Below are positions 11,386 through 23,841 of a stretch of DNA of 64,000 nucleotides, one piece after another. Source of the stretch: Choristoneura fumiferana (Eukaryota; Arthropoda; Insecta; Lepidoptera; Tortricidae); the NCBI RefSeq assembly GCF_025370935.1, contig NC_133494.1, positions 14,080,678 through 14,144,677 on the forward strand. Reading direction: 5' to 3'. A program made the position numbers and the translations under genes. The notes under the pieces were generated by a model. That model was not told where the DNA came from. It ran no database searches and worked only from the letters and a program-made list of their open reading frames with translations. Each line of letters opens with the position of its first letter. The stretch's first letter is position 1.

Positions 11386-11907
11386 AACTATTAAAAATAT
11401 CAACGTCTACCAGTTTTTCATTGTTATTAAAAATGCAACACGCACGTCTAATAAACATATTTCTAGGCGTGACATAGCGCAGGATCTAATAAAGGCGAAA
11501 GAGATTGTGCACCATCTAAATCAATTGATAAGAACTAGCACGCGATAAGCTATCAACAAAATCTTAAGATAAAGGTCGCCTGACGACGAATTATCTCCTC
11601 TCACTTTAACCACCTCCATCTACATTATAAAATATATCTATTACCACCTTTAGGTATGCTTATAGACATGATCAGTTCTAGTAAGTACCTAAAAGAAAGT
11701 TTTATTAAAATTTAGAATAACATATCCTAGTTGGAGGTTTTAATGTTTATGCATTATAGATATACTAAATACTACACTTCAACCCCTGAAAACTGATTAT
11801 ATATGTATATTGAAACTTTGCAGGCAATTAATATCACGGGTCATTTTACACCAATTGCCTATATTTCTAAATAAAAAATATATTTAGACCATCTATTATC
11901 AGAAAAA
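11386..11907. other. Unassigned sequence with two empty target sites
   Basis: Position 11722-11725 (ATAT) is the empty site of the solo-LTR candidate, and about 11796-11804 that of the TIR element, both filled in copy B. Otherwise nothing recognised. Confidence 0.7.
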
Positions 11908-12118
11908 TTAGACACGAACTAGCTTTTGCCTGCGGCTTCGCCCGCGCTCGGGAATTGTGCATTTTTTCGGGATAAAAAGTAGCCTATGTCACTCTCTGAC
12001 CCATAAACTACATATCTCTATGCCAAAAATCACGTCGATCCGTCGCTCCGATTCGACGTGAAAGACGGACAAACATACAAACACACACACTTTCGCATTT
12101 AATAATATTAGTATAGAT
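11908..12118 (+). repeat. Lepidopteran repeat ending ACTTTCGCATTT...AATATTAGTA
   Basis: Holds GCGGCTTCGCCCGCGCTCGG, GGGATAAAAAGTAGCCTATG and the terminal CACTTTCGCATTTAATAATA. The class is not certain to me; it recurs in pieces at 14690, 22776, 25315, 36285 and 41290. The copy B version (63857 on) is cut by the window end. Confidence 0.7.
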
Positions 12119-12119
12119 T

Positions 12120-13600
12120 TAGTCTTCTGTAAATCAAGAAAAAATTTAAAACGCGGGTCCGAGCTTGACGAATTTCTATATTCAGTTACCTATTTCTAAA
12201 TCGAAGTACATTTTGTAACCGGAGTACGATCATGATGTTATCACGAACCTATTATCACGCTACTTGCTCTCCCCACATTAGGGTAATTCTCCCCGGGGTA
12301 CGTTTACCCCATCGAGTAGACATATTGTTGACGTTGTTACTGTCAGCTTACCTACCGGAAAATAGTGAGGTTCGGTCAATTGGGTTACGGTAACTAGGGT
12401 TTTGGCTTTGTGGAAGTTGGTGGGTAGGTTATAAAGATCACTAAGTACTTGAATATCATCTAATTTAAATGACTTTTTGTTAAAAAAAAAATTACTTGCA
12501 TTGTTATCCAACCTAACTTATGCATAACAATTTTCAAGTCAATTCGTCCACCAAAACTGGGTTAAATTCACATTCCAAAAATTAATCAAATTTAACACGG
12601 CAAGTTAAAAGAAAATGTTCAAATAATATTTAAAAAAACCTCTTGGAAGAGGTTTCTCCAGATATATAAAATTAATAATCACTCCAACCGTTTACCATTC
12701 CTTTCTGATTAGTTTGTTTAAATTAATGCAAAACTGTGACACACTGGCTGGTAGCTGAAAAACATGCCTACATATATTATTACAGTAAGTAAAACAATTA
12801 AAAATATATCTCAAAAATCAATTTCAGTGCATTCCAAATTCAAACCGCATTTTTCCAGCCAGCTCTCACTTCAACCCTTTAAAACAAAAACATGTCGCAT
12901 AAACAACCTCCATAAACACGGAACGCCATATAAAATTACGAACATGCCAGAATCCCACACGTATTACGTGCCCATAAAACAAAAGTGCCGCATAAATTTT
13001 CCCGGTAGGCATTAGCTGCGGGATTTTCCACCATGTGAAAGAAGCTTTTCCGGGACCATGGGAATTTGTGACTAGATATGTTGCTCTACTTTGTTTTTGT
13101 GTTTGATTCTAAAATAGAAAGTTGACTGCGTTTTGATTGGTGTATAATTCTTAGAGATTCTTGTTATAATTACGTGGACGGTGTAATTAAATAACGAGTG
13201 GTCAATGCGGACACTAAGTACGTTTGCAGCAAAGATAAGCCATTCTTAGAGCGCATGAGGCCAATCGAATAGTTATTACTCGAAGTGGTCGCCATGGTGG
13301 AAATCGATCGTATTATCATCATCAATTTTCAGAGACATAAAGCAATGAGAGATACTAGGTTTTATTTATACATTTTATTACATCCTGTAACAAAGTGTTC
13401 TTGTTCTTTTGAGATGCTAAATTCCATTAATATGTAGTAGGAACTAAAACCAATTACCTCGATTTTGGTAACGCAGATGATACGATTGCTTTTTACATCA
13501 CTTACACAGAACTGACAGTAATATTGGATACGACAAAGCACTTAAAACTAACGCAACTCCTTTTGTGTTGCCGTTAGAGCGTATCAGATGCTTTGTCTGA
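12120..13600. other. No recognisable feature
   Basis: AT-rich sequence with short open frames on both strands and no motif, repeat or splice pattern I could support. Confidence 0.6.
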
Positions 13601-13606
13601 AAACTA

Positions 13607-13700
13607 ACATCATCATCATCATTATATCAGCCTCAGGACATCCACTGTTGGACATACGCATTTTACGCATCCCCCATTGGCCTCCAATTGCTTCGGTGAC
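13607..13700 (-). mobile_element. RTE LINE or SINE 3' end
   Basis: (CAT)n followed by TATATCAGCCTCAGGACATC CACTGTTGGACAT is the reverse of the RTE-style terminus (tgtccaacagtgg...ctgatgatg). Confidence 0.65.
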
Positions 13701-14029
13701 TCAAGACTATTGCTGGTGATATTAATAGTAATATTTGATTTGATTGGCCGATCTTAAAATATTGGACTGAGCAGATAAAGAGTGTGGCGCAGTTTGTAAC
13801 ATAGCTAGTATAATAATAATAAATATATGTCCTTAAATACTAATACTAGAATAAGTTTAAAATGTATTATCTTTGTTTTGTTTTTGCTTAATTACTAACA
13901 CTATGGATACTCTGTTTGTCCGAAATAACGAACTTGAATTGAATGAATATTATAAATATGCGTGCGTATGTAAGGCTGTGCGTACGGCCATGCGTGTGTG
14001 TATATAATGTGAGTGTTTGTGTGTTGTTT

Positions 14030-14125
14030 ATACTTTTTATTGTACAAAAAGGTTACAAAAAATAAAGTGCTAAGTACAAAGGCGGACTTATCCCTGAAGG
14101 GATCTCTGACAGTCAACCAGACAAA
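14030..14125 (-). mobile_element. LINE 3' end fragment
   Basis: Shares ATTGTACAAAAAGG and GGCGGACTTATCCCTGAAGG with 9822-9945. Confidence 0.55.
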
Positions 14126-14194
14126 AGTTGAGTGGTAGAGAAGAGTTATCAAAATAAATATATATATTTTAATTGCTACGTACTCGTGATCACG

Positions 14195-14330
14195 CATGTG
14201 AATTCGCCGCGAACCCGCAGATTTAACCGAAACATCTGATCCATTTCGTTGGTGACATTCTTACGCTGTTTCTGCCGATCCGCAATCCCTATTCCAGATC
14301 TTTCCAGCCCTAACGACCAGATCCAAGGGC
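14195..14330 (-). mobile_element. Degenerate RTE LINE fragment
   Basis: Sequence around TCTGATCCATTTCGTTGGTG and TTTCTGCCGATCCGCAATCC resembles the reverse of the C-terminal RTE block (compare 18994-19175). Confidence 0.4.
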
Positions 14331-14689
14331 CCAGTGCACTGCACTAGAGTCTAGTTAAAATATTTCCATTGAAAGTAGAGCATCATCCCAGGCCACACAC
14401 CGTTTAACCCTACGGGCTGCCACCTGTTGCGCCACACGTCCCCTATACGTAAACAGGCCGGGACGCTACGTGACTTGCCACGGGCTGAAGGGTTCATTTT
14501 GCGATATGGGCCCCGGTTGGAAGTTCATTTTTCTTGAGTGCCTACGCTGTCTTTTGTTTTTAATGGGTGTAAAGAGTTTAATGGATAGCCGTGGTTTACA
14601 TTTTATCGACTTGTTTAAGTATTTAGTAAGGATATTAAATTATGAAACAGAAAAAAGTATAAACTTATTCTAAGTTTATGTTTCTACTA

Positions 14690-15130
14690 GAGTTCGCACG
14701 CGTAGACTATTCGATCTGGTAGTTACAATTGAAATTCCGGGATTTCACAAAATTCCCCTGGGAAATCCCAAAATTTACATCGTGGTCTTCATTGAGGTTG
14801 TGTTAAGAACAACTGTCCAAAATTTCAAGACTCTAAATCCACTGGTTGAAATTTCAAGATTTTATCCCTATTCCGTGAGAATGTTGGGATAAAAAGTAGC
14901 CCATGTATAATTCCAGACGTCCAGCTACCTACATACCAAATTTCATGACTCTAAACCCAGCGGTTGTTATTTCAAGATTTTATCCCTATCCCGTGGGAAT
15001 ATCGGGATAAAAAGTATTATTTGTATTAATCCAGGTTATAAACTAATTTTGCCTTATCCAAATCCGTCCAGGCCTTCCAGCGTGAAGAAGTAACAAATAT
15101 ACTCACAAACTTTCGCATTTTTAATACTAG
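14690..15130 (+). repeat. Lepidopteran repeat with internal repetition
   Basis: TTCAAGATTTTATCCCTAT and GGGATAAAAAGTA each occur twice, about 120 bp apart (roughly 14857-14900 and 14970-15018). It ends ACTTTCGCATTTTTAATACTA. Same family as 11908-12118 with a duplicated middle block. Confidence 0.6.
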
Positions 15131-15239
15131 TAGAATATTGAATTGTGAAACAGAAAAAATGATAAACTGTTCTAATTGTACGCTTCTATAGAACGTGTCT
15201 TCAAATTACTCTGAAATAGAAGATGGTTGGATTCATCTT

Positions 15240-15480
15240 CATCATTACCAGCCGGAAAAAGTACACACCTCCTTTTTAGAACGCAACAATGAACCACCAC
15301 TGGCATCTACCAGTTGTCCGCATTTCTCATGATATCGACAGTCTACCTAGCGGCAAACATTATGTTCTTTCACATCTTCCTTTTCGTGGTCGCCACTCGA
15401 TGGTTACTGTTCTTTGAGCGATGTGACTTGCCCATTCGCACGTCAACTTACTAATTCTTCGAGCTATGTCAGTAACTTTA
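15240..15480 (-). mobile_element. Degenerate RTE LINE fragment
   Basis: GTGGTCGCCACTCGATGG and CTTCGAGCTATGTCAGTAAC are the reverse of the RTE coding region around the WAGHIARR block; frames are broken. Confidence 0.6.
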
Positions 15481-15556
15481 GTTCTTCGACTTTAGAAACG
15501 AGAAAGAAAGAAACTCCGAGCATAGATAGTTCATTCCCGTAGCTCGTTGAATTGAA

Positions 15557-15716
15557 TTGCTCGCAAATTGGTGCATTATCTACCTCACAATGTTTTCCTT
15601 GATCGTATAGTAAATTTTAAATTAATTTCACACATTAATTCTGAAAATCTCAGGGGTGCGAGACCGAACTCGAAGTTTATTGAGAACCCATAGATATAAC
15701 CACTAGGTTGCCACGA
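15557..15716 (-). mobile_element. Degenerate tRNA-derived SINE
   Basis: Reverse of the SINE body and head: ACAATGTTTTCCTTGATCG, CTCAGGGGTGCGAGACC and ACCACTAGGTTGCCACGAC. Confidence 0.7.
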
Positions 15717-16311
15717 CTTCACAGCATGATCCTTTAATTATTATGAATGTAAATCAATGTCATATTCTTTTTTTACTAATATTATGCTCTCGCGCATCTA
15801 ACCGCATCGAAGGCTGCGCGCGCCGGACGGCATGTGACGAGTGACCTTATTTTTTTATTATGTTTAGTACCATTTCGTACTAGGTACTCGTCTGGTTATG
15901 GCAATTTAAACGAAAAAACTATTTTTAGACATTGTCAATGGAAATACATTCGCCATCAGATATTTTGGAGAGGCCAAACTGATCATAAATACCGAATCAT
16001 GAACTCTAAAACCTTAATAATAGAGTGCATTTTCCGCAAAGAAACGAATTTTAATTATTTAGTGGATATTATCTAATCGTGTCCTAACATCTTCCAGATT
16101 AATTTTAAGACCTAGCAATAACTTATAAATCACAACAGTTACTATTTGCTATCCTTATTTCATCTATTTAAGCAAAAAATATTGTTTTTAAATACTGAAA
16201 CATTTTTCTTTACCATTTATCTCAACACGTTTTTCCAAAAAAAGCCAAGGCCAACGATTTTCCAATTAGTGGAGAAATACCCTTATAAATCACTACAGTT
16301 ACTATTTGCTG

Positions 16312-16452
16312 CCGTGGTGGCATAGTGGTTTGAATCGCCTCAAACAGAGGGTCGTGGGTTCATCGCACCTCTGAGTTTTTCCAACATATTTGAAGATAAG
16401 GAATCGTGATGCACAGAAGTTCCAATCACTAACTATGGCCCAAGAGGAATAC
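16312..16452 (+). mobile_element. tRNA-derived SINE, 3' truncated or rearranged
   Basis: Head GTGGTGGCATAGTGGTTTGA, then GTCGTGGGTTCATCGCACC with a shortened B box. The middle is collapsed, then AACTATGGCCCAAGAGGA. Confidence 0.75.
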
Positions 16453-16924
16453 CTGGGATGCTAATTTTATATATTTAAGCAAAAATTATCCCACACCTGT
16501 ATTCCTCGTACTTCTACCGCGAAACTTTCAGAGCCTATTGAGGGAGAAAAATGTTTGAATACATCATGGCGGGGGAGCAAAGAAAATATGTAATATTTTA
16601 ATATTCTCATCTGTTGCTCCGCGGTGCAAGTGACGGGAGGCTAGGCGCAGAGGTATCGTTTTTTTTTGTTTTTTTTTTCGCTGGCTATAAAGTTAGACCT
16701 GTCCCGTTTGGGACACATAACGTACAGACAAACGTACTGTTTATATGATGAATACAATACAATATTTATACCTCTGTCATTATATGTGTTCTGTGTACCA
16801 ATTTAAGCGTGTACTTATTTATTAATCATAATACCTAGATATTATTTATCCACATCAGGAACGAGGGACTACTATGTAGATGCAAAGCTAAGACCCTGGC
16901 CCCACAATGCTTAGGTATAGTTGA
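16453..16924. other. No recognisable feature
   Basis: Apart from T-runs near 16660-16680, nothing was seen. Confidence 0.5.
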
Positions 16925-17042
16925 ATGCAAAGATATCGACACGGAAAAATTTACAAAAATATGTATACACGACTTTATGCACTTAACATTAAGGTCGTGT
17001 ATACATATTTCTGTAACTTTGGTCGTGTCGATATCTTTGCAT
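16925..17042. repeat. Fold-back MITE
   Basis: ATGCAAAGATATCGACACG and AAATATGTATACACGA on the left (16925-16972) pair with TCGTGTATACATATTT and CGTGTCGATATCTTTGCAT on the right (16994-17042). The loop is about 20 bases. The right flank ACTGTACT partly pairs with the left flank, so the true ends may lie a few bases out. Confidence 0.85.
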
Positions 17043-17132
17043 TTGACTGTACTTGGCAACACGCAAATAACAGAGAAGGATTACTGCGCCACCGGTCACG
17101 CATATCGACAACATCTGCTTACGAAGGATTTT

Positions 17133-17272
17133 AGACCCCTGGCGCTATACCACGAAGTGCAAAACTCTAATTTCGTATTTTGCCGTCCCTCTGACGCTTA
17201 TGCCATTTAATATGCTAGTGAAAGGAACGGTACGATACGAACTTCGATTTGCGAGTTTCGTAGTTAGCCCCT
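17133..17272. repeat. Short palindromic MITE, second copy
   Basis: CGAAGTGCAAAACTC and GAGTTTCGTAGTTAGCCCC terminate a unit with central CCTCTGACGCTTATGCCATT and GGTACGATACGAACTTCG, matching 4054-4176. Confidence 0.65.
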
Positions 17273-18744
17273 AATGGTCTTCTGTTTTGTTCTATGTGGA
17301 ATGACTTCAGCGTAAACGTTCCAAAAGAAGTCAAAACGTCAACGTCGCCATGTGAAAGAGATCGCAACAGTATATCTGCACGTTTATAGCCTCAGTTTTG
17401 GCTAGACGCTTGAGGCTTGTGCCACGCTGGGCCGTGACGCGCGGACGTGTCATTAGTCGCCGACGGGCGTTAATGCGTCCTTTCTGGACGGGCAGACATA
17501 TTCTGATCTATCGTCAAGAGCAGTGAAAATTAGTCTTTTTTCATATCACAAATGGAAAACCATCTCGTGTCTGTCAGCCTGTCTGTCCGTTTGTCACAGC
17601 AAAATTCTCCGACACAAATGAACCGATTTAGGTAAAAAATTGTATTTAATATGTAAGTTGGTAACCCAAAGACGGACGTGTAATGTGCAAGATGGAGGTC
17701 ACGTTAAAGGATAAAATAGTATAAAAAAAACTTTTGCAAAGATGTATCAAATGAAAGAAATTGTAATAATAATAATTAAGGTACTGAAATATGTTTTTAT
17801 AGTTTTAAGATATTGTTTTTATACGTAATGTGAGCTCAGTCATTTTAAAAATCAAATTGTGAAATTCACAAACTTAGTTAGTCACAAAATGTCTTTGAGA
17901 AAAACCTCATTTGACCTATTGAATGTTCTCTTAAAATTAACGGAAGTCAAAAATAATACAGCGTAACATACACACAGTGTTATTTTTGGCTTTCGGTAGT
18001 AAATTGGAATAAGTGCTACCCCAAATGTTTACATTGCTGAAGGAGCCTTCTTCACCGGATATTTGTTTAAGCTGAAGATACTCTTAAAATCGTCGTAATA
18101 AATTAATAATCAACGTAACAAAAATCCCTCAATCACCGTATTCCATCATATAAAGTCCGCGTCGTTAGCAAAATGTGGCGTCTGATGAATGAGGTGTGAA
18201 TTAAAAAAGATTTTAATGTGAAACACGTTAATGCGACTGGATGTAGAGCATTCTGTATCACGTCATAATGCCTGGAACGTGCTGCGATGGGAATAAAAAC
18301 CGTTTCATACTAGCTTTAAATGAGGCTTTAGTTATAATTTAAGGTAGAATGGAGCAAGATGTCGATGGCGTAGAGTTGACGGCTACAAAATTAAAAAAAA
18401 GTGAACCATAACAATTACTTGGCTAACCCGTGACCTTACGATGGCTAACGTCTGTCAGATGTTAGATATAGTCTAACATCTGGTAGCATAGTGAAAGTGT
18501 TGCTTTGAAGAAGAACTCTGGTTGAGTTTGAAACGCGTCAGTGCTGTGTGGCGGTGGTGACAGTTGAGTTTGTGTGAACACACGTTTGTTGCAAGACGTA
18601 GCTATGGTAAGGTCGCGGTGAGCAAAGTAATTGTTACAGTTTATTGATATGGACTTCAGCAAAGTAACACCCTGATTCAATAAAATAATTAAAGAGTATT
18701 CATGTGCAGTAAAACGGATTCTAACCCCTTCTAAGCGTACTAGT
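17273..18744. other. No recognisable feature
   Basis: Includes GTCTGTCAGCCTGTCTGTCC at about 17570, a motif of the GGGTTCC-type repeat, but too little to annotate. The minus-strand 126-residue frame at 18462-18842 overlaps the next MITE and shows no domain. Confidence 0.5.
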
Positions 18745-18877
18745 ACAGTCACCAGTACCAATGTCTGACACAACAAGCGTGCATAAATATCTGATACGAC
18801 TCTATTCCTTGGGCCGGAAGGACGTGTCAGATATTTTTGCACGCTCCGCTGTGGCAGAGATTAATGCTGGCGACTGT
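18745..18877. repeat. Hairpin MITE with ACAGTC...GACTGT ends
   Basis: ACAGTCACCAG at the left pairs with CTGGCGACTGT at the right. Inside, GCGTGCATAAATATCTGA pairs with TCAGATATTTTTGCACGC. Its ends resemble those suggested for the 16925 element. Confidence 0.8.
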
Positions 18878-18993
18878 GCCTATCAAGAGTGCTACTACCA
18901 ATCAATGTTTCGGGTGGGTTAGTGGGGAGCCCGCGTATGCCCACATTCGGTTTCGAATCTCATTCTCCAATCTATAATGCTAATAAAATAAAC

Positions 18994-19175
18994 AATCATC
19001 ATCATCATTATCAGCCAGAAGACATCCACTGTTGGATATAAGACTCTCCATAGACCTCCACTTGCTTCAGTTCAAAGTGGCCTGCATCCACCTCTAACCC
19101 GCAGCTGTCAAGTCATCTGTCCACCTCGTTGGTGGACTTCCTATGCTGCGCTTGCCAATCCGCGGTTTTCACTTT
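18994..19175 (-). mobile_element. RTE LINE 3' fragment
   Basis: (ATC)n, then AGCCAGAAGACATCCACTGT and, further in, CATCTGTCCACCTCGTTGG, the reverse of the RTE terminus and its DDLVK...R coding block. Confidence 0.7.
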
Positions 19176-19179
19176 TCTT

Positions 19180-20915
19180 CCTCAACGACCATTGCTTCCA
19201 TGCTATATATGACTCTATATCCCTTGCCATGCTGGCCGAGATAGGTGTATATCTTTACTTATTTCTCACAAAACGCGCAATATCGCACACGACTTCAACC
19301 ACCCCTTATGCTCGCATTTGTCTCGAACAAAAACCTCGCATTTAATTACGTCTCCATTTTCTCGCACATATTTCTACGCGGCTATTACGTCTAGGTAATA
19401 GCCCCTCGTCGACACTCCAGGTAAACGTATGAATGCGCTCTTGTGGTCGACAAATGTACCTCTTTATGTTAGTTTTTAAGGAGAAAAGTCTACGTTCTTT
19501 ACCTGTCTGGGAATAGGGGAATAAGTAAGGGTTTTTAGAAATAGGAGGCTACGGACATATGTACGGTAATATAGTACTTTGATTGTTGCCATGCCGTGCC
19601 CTTTTTTAGAATATTTTTAAGCTCAGTCAGTCGTTTTATTCAACAATGGCGGTGCGAGGTAATTTAAGACTCCGGTGTAAAAAAAAATCGGCACCCCAAA
19701 TTTTGTAAGTTTTATCCAGTTTAATACTTACAAACCATAGTCATGCAATGCAAGGCACAGTAAGTACAGCTCCTCTCTCAAACTGAATAAAAAAAATTGT
19801 TCCAGAAACTAAAGTTGTTGTTGTTGTGTAATCTTCTACGTGGGACAAATTTTCTCTTCGGAGTTCAGTTTAAGCTTCACTGATGTTGCTGCGTAGAATC
19901 CAAAGGTCCTTTTAGCGTTTGCAGCAAATGGAAATCAAATATAATTACAAAATTAAGTCATAACTCCAAAATCTGTAGCAAAACAATCGCCATAAATTCA
20001 AAAATCCCCACAGACAAATCATAAGCCGATTACCAGAGACAATAAACAAAGCGATATTTTCAAGTTATTGTAACGTTTCAGAACTATTTCAAAGTGCTAG
20101 TACTGGCCAGGCGTTAAGATTGTGGTATCTATGCGCTAATGCACTAGTAACTCATGTGCAATTGTGTGGTGGGCCGTTGCAATGTGAGTTACTGCGTTTT
20201 GTCTGTTCCGCGTTGCTTGTCTTTTGGTTTGGTGGGATTGTTTTACTATTGCGATTTGATTCGTTGTGCTAGGCTTGCTTCTGTACCTGTATTTGTGATC
20301 GGTAAAGGCTGGCCAGGAATATAAAAAACCTGACGCGAGGGCAGCACTTCTACGTTTTATATTGCAACATTCTTTACACTTACTGTACGATACCTACCAG
20401 TCATATTGACTACGGTGTCGGTGATGTTATTTAAAGGAATATTTTTTAATCCCTCGGACTTTTTCTTTGAAAAATACTTTTAGACATTGTGAATTATTTT
20501 CCTTCCAAGGCTATGGATAATCTTCGGCATTTTAACGCACAACAACACAAAATAACACTTTAAAATACCACGCGTAAACAACGTTAGGTAAATTTTTGTG
20601 TTACCAGTGCAAGAAATTAGTTATATTGCTTTTCCGCAAAATGGCAAGGTTTTTTATAATTCTGGTCAGCCTTTAGAAAGTAAGCATCTCTAAGCTAAGG
20701 GAAATTTTGTTTATTACATTTAATTTTAATTTACTTACTTTGTATTAATAGATATCATAACTAAAAGGTCTTTCTGCCTCGTATTGACTATGAGATATAA
20801 AGAGTTCTTTGCGGCAAGGCTAACATACTTTTGATTTTCAACGTAGTGTGGTGAGTGGTATTAAATTACTTTTTGGGTGTAATATTGGTCTTTGGTGTAC
20901 ATATTTATTTAAAGT
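19180..20915. other. No recognisable feature
   Basis: No open frame, repeat or RNA motif I can support in this 1.7 kb. Confidence 0.55.
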
Positions 20916-20919
20916 ATAA

Positions 20920-20975
20920 GTTTATCATCATCATCATCATCATCGTCAACCATAAGATATCCACTACCGGGCATA
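20920..20975 (-). mobile_element. RTE-type 3' terminus
   Basis: (ATC)n then AACCATAAGATATCCACTAC CGGGCAT, a stub of the shared LINE/SINE terminus. Confidence 0.6.
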
Positions 20976-21119
20976 TCCCACGGAAATCTTGCGATTTATC
21001 TGAAGACGAAAAATCGTGTATTTTCTGCACGAAAATATACTGTGTATCGTACAGACGTATTCTTCTATCTAGCACCATGCGGTAGCGGACTAGCTAGGTA
21101 AAAGATAACCGGATAATCT

Positions 21120-21185
21120 AAAAGTGGTTAGAGATACAGACTACAAAGCTTGAGGTCCTGGGTTCAACCCGGTGTGGCAGAGATG
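21120..21185 (+). mobile_element. tRNA-like SINE head, different family
   Basis: AAGTGGTTAGAGATACAGAC resembles an A box and GTCCTGGGTTCAACCCGG contains a near-consensus B box, about 35 bases apart. It does not fold as a clean tRNA by eye, so a SINE head is more likely than a tRNA gene. What follows (to about 21240) is not shared with the main SINE. Confidence 0.45.
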
Positions 21186-21239
21186 AATGAAAAATAAAAA
21201 TGTTTGTTCTTGACTATATGGATTTAAGTTTGTGACACG

Positions 21240-22015
21240 ACAGGACACCAAAAACGAGTACCTAAAAGACAAGCTTTGCTTAATTTGTAATTTAGTTAAG
21301 CGGTGTGGTATAATCATCAAGTTAAATATAGACACTCACTCGCGTGCAATACGGATCTTGCACAAATTCATAAGTATACACACATTTGCACGAAAGTGGG
21401 TAATAAAGTCGTGCTCGATAGCGTTATCTGTCGCGTAAATTTGTCAGGCATCTGTCCCTCGCAGCCGCCAGTTGAATCCATCTTACTGGCACCGTTGTGC
21501 GTTGGACTTGGTATATTGAACTGGGGTATGGCTATTATAAGTCCTGGATCATAGGGCCAGTAATGTACGACCAAAACATGTGAGCCCTGATGATTCATGT
21601 ATAAATTATAAAAGGTACGTTCCGAGAGAATAATTACTGAGACGTTACATATTATTAACCGTTTTAATTACACTGAATAGGGGTTGTATATATTTTACTA
21701 TGTAAGTACTGTAATATACTTATTAATAAAAATTAGAATGTAAGAAAACTCGCATGTTACTTTAAGGTCTACCATAATTGTACAAATGAACATGATCGCA
21801 ATAAATGAATATGAATTTGAATACATTTAAAGTAAGCAATGATCGTCATTTGACTTTCACAACTGTGACGTAACATGCGATTACGGTCCGAATTGCACTT
21901 TGTTCCCGTGATGATTGTACTGTGTTCGATTTGGACCGAAAACTGTCATTTTGAATTTGAGATTGACAGGCTGGATACTAATGACAGTTTACCGCAGTTT
22001 ACAGCTACTGGTTGC
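21240..22015. other. No recognisable feature
   Basis: Overlapping short frames on both strands at 21232-21598 look like chance. Confidence 0.5.
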
Positions 22016-22019
22016 TCAC

Positions 22020-22160
22020 AACTCTCGCGATGTCGTCAGTCCCCCTAGTAGGAGGACTGCCAACGCAGCATCACAGTTGCAAATCGATAACCTTTCTTAT
22101 CCTTAACAGTTACATCTGCCTGCCCATTGACACGTTAACTTACAAATTCTCCGAGACATG
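22020..22160 (-). mobile_element. Degenerate RTE LINE fragment
   Basis: CGCGATGTCGTCAGTCCCCC, GGAGGACTGCCAACGCAGC and CTGCCTGCCCATTGACACG match the reverse of the RTE C-terminal region also seen at 26010-26155. Confidence 0.6.
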
Positions 22161-22164
22161 AATG

Positions 22165-22775
22165 AAAGGAAACTAATGAATGAAATGAAAGATTTTTTTA
22201 TTTACCAACATAAAAAAATATATACGTAATTATTACAACACAGTTGATGACTATGAGATAAATAGGAAATGAGATTTTCAGTCTCTTAACTAACTTACCT
22301 AAACATTTAACTAAATCTAATAAGGTGACTTCGCTGCCAAAGCGATACAATGACATCCTAACATTTCTAATTCAGCTTCGGATGTACCTACAATACCTAC
22401 ATATATAATATTTTAAATATTAATTCTTTAAAAACATCAAGCTTTAGTGGTTAGGCTGTACATTGTCTGCCAGTCAGTCAGCTCACTAGATATGTAAACC
22501 CTTGACAATCAGGTTATAGAGCCAGCATAAATCTCCGCTCTCCCTTTGTCAACATTCTGTAGGAGTCACATAACAATATTTCCTGCCACGCGCTCATGTC
22601 CATTTTATAACGCATTAAGAGAACTAGCGCATGCGTCGTAAACGCAGATTTACAGGCTATAAAGTAAGCGTAAAGGGTTATGTGGAGGTACTCAGAGCAG
22701 TATTAAGGTAAGTTTCAGATTGTAATAAAAAGTTGTTGGTTTTGCGGGGGAAAATGGTCTCAGACAATTTCGTTT
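22165..22775. other. No recognisable feature
   Basis: AT-rich, with nothing I can support. Confidence 0.5.
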
Positions 22776-23218
<443 letters not shown>

Positions 23219-23841
23219 GTGATGTACTTAAACGTTGTTCCCGCGGGATAAATGGTCCAACTTATCCGATGTCGCTAAAAATCCTGCAGCCAACAAACTA
23301 TCACATGTAATGTTTGGAGTTGTTTCCTGCAAGACTTTCGCAGATGTTTTACATGAAGTTGGTTTGAATCATAACATGAAGCGATTAATTTCACACCAAC
23401 AAATAAGTATCAATTGGCGAAAACTAAACAGAAAGTTGTTTAGTCATTTTTTTTTTAATTGGAGTCTATTTCATTTGTAATATAAGTCTATGAAAAAAAA
23501 ATTAAAGGTTCAAAAGATGCATCCCTGTGAAATAATAAATGAGACATAGAGAAATGGATGGGCAAACTCTGACTTCATCAACCAAAATAGTTTTAACAAT
23601 TAATTTATAAATGAAACCGAATTATATGAAAAAATATCGAAATTCGTTTCTCATAATTGACTTTTCTATACAAAAAATAATTAACTTTATATTTAAGCAG
23701 CACCCAGCAGCAGCTGCGAGCAGAGCAGTGGCGAGCAGTGCGCGTTTTGCAGCAGCTGCCGGGTCACGTGCTCCTAGATGAAGGGCTACGAATTAGCCCA
23801 AAATTTATCGAACTAAACTCGATTTAAGACGTGAGTATTTT
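23219..23841. other. No recognisable feature
   Basis: Contains a GC-rich GCAGC-type patch at 23700-23765 (CAGCAGCAGCTGCGAGC...). No gene identified. Confidence 0.5.

Larger units (their letters stand above)
1..12050. repeat. Copy A of a large direct duplication
   Basis: This segment reappears at 42292-64000 in the same orientation and order. Matched anchors are 1/42292, 1915/44223, 4360/46997, 7886/50354, 9069/51537, 11722/59200 and 12050/64000. Some blocks are almost identical (7886-8800 differs at only about two positions by eye); others differ by a few percent plus indels. It begins at the window edge, so its true left end is unknown. Relative to B it has a private SINE (3661-3960) and a private GAAA tract (6555-6588), and lacks three large insertions. 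It could be a segmental duplication or an allelic copy left in the assembly. Confidence 0.97.

Noticed and set aside
21120..21185. A true tRNA gene
   Set aside because: A and B boxes are present, but I could not pair an acceptor stem or find an anticodon arm; a SINE head fits better.
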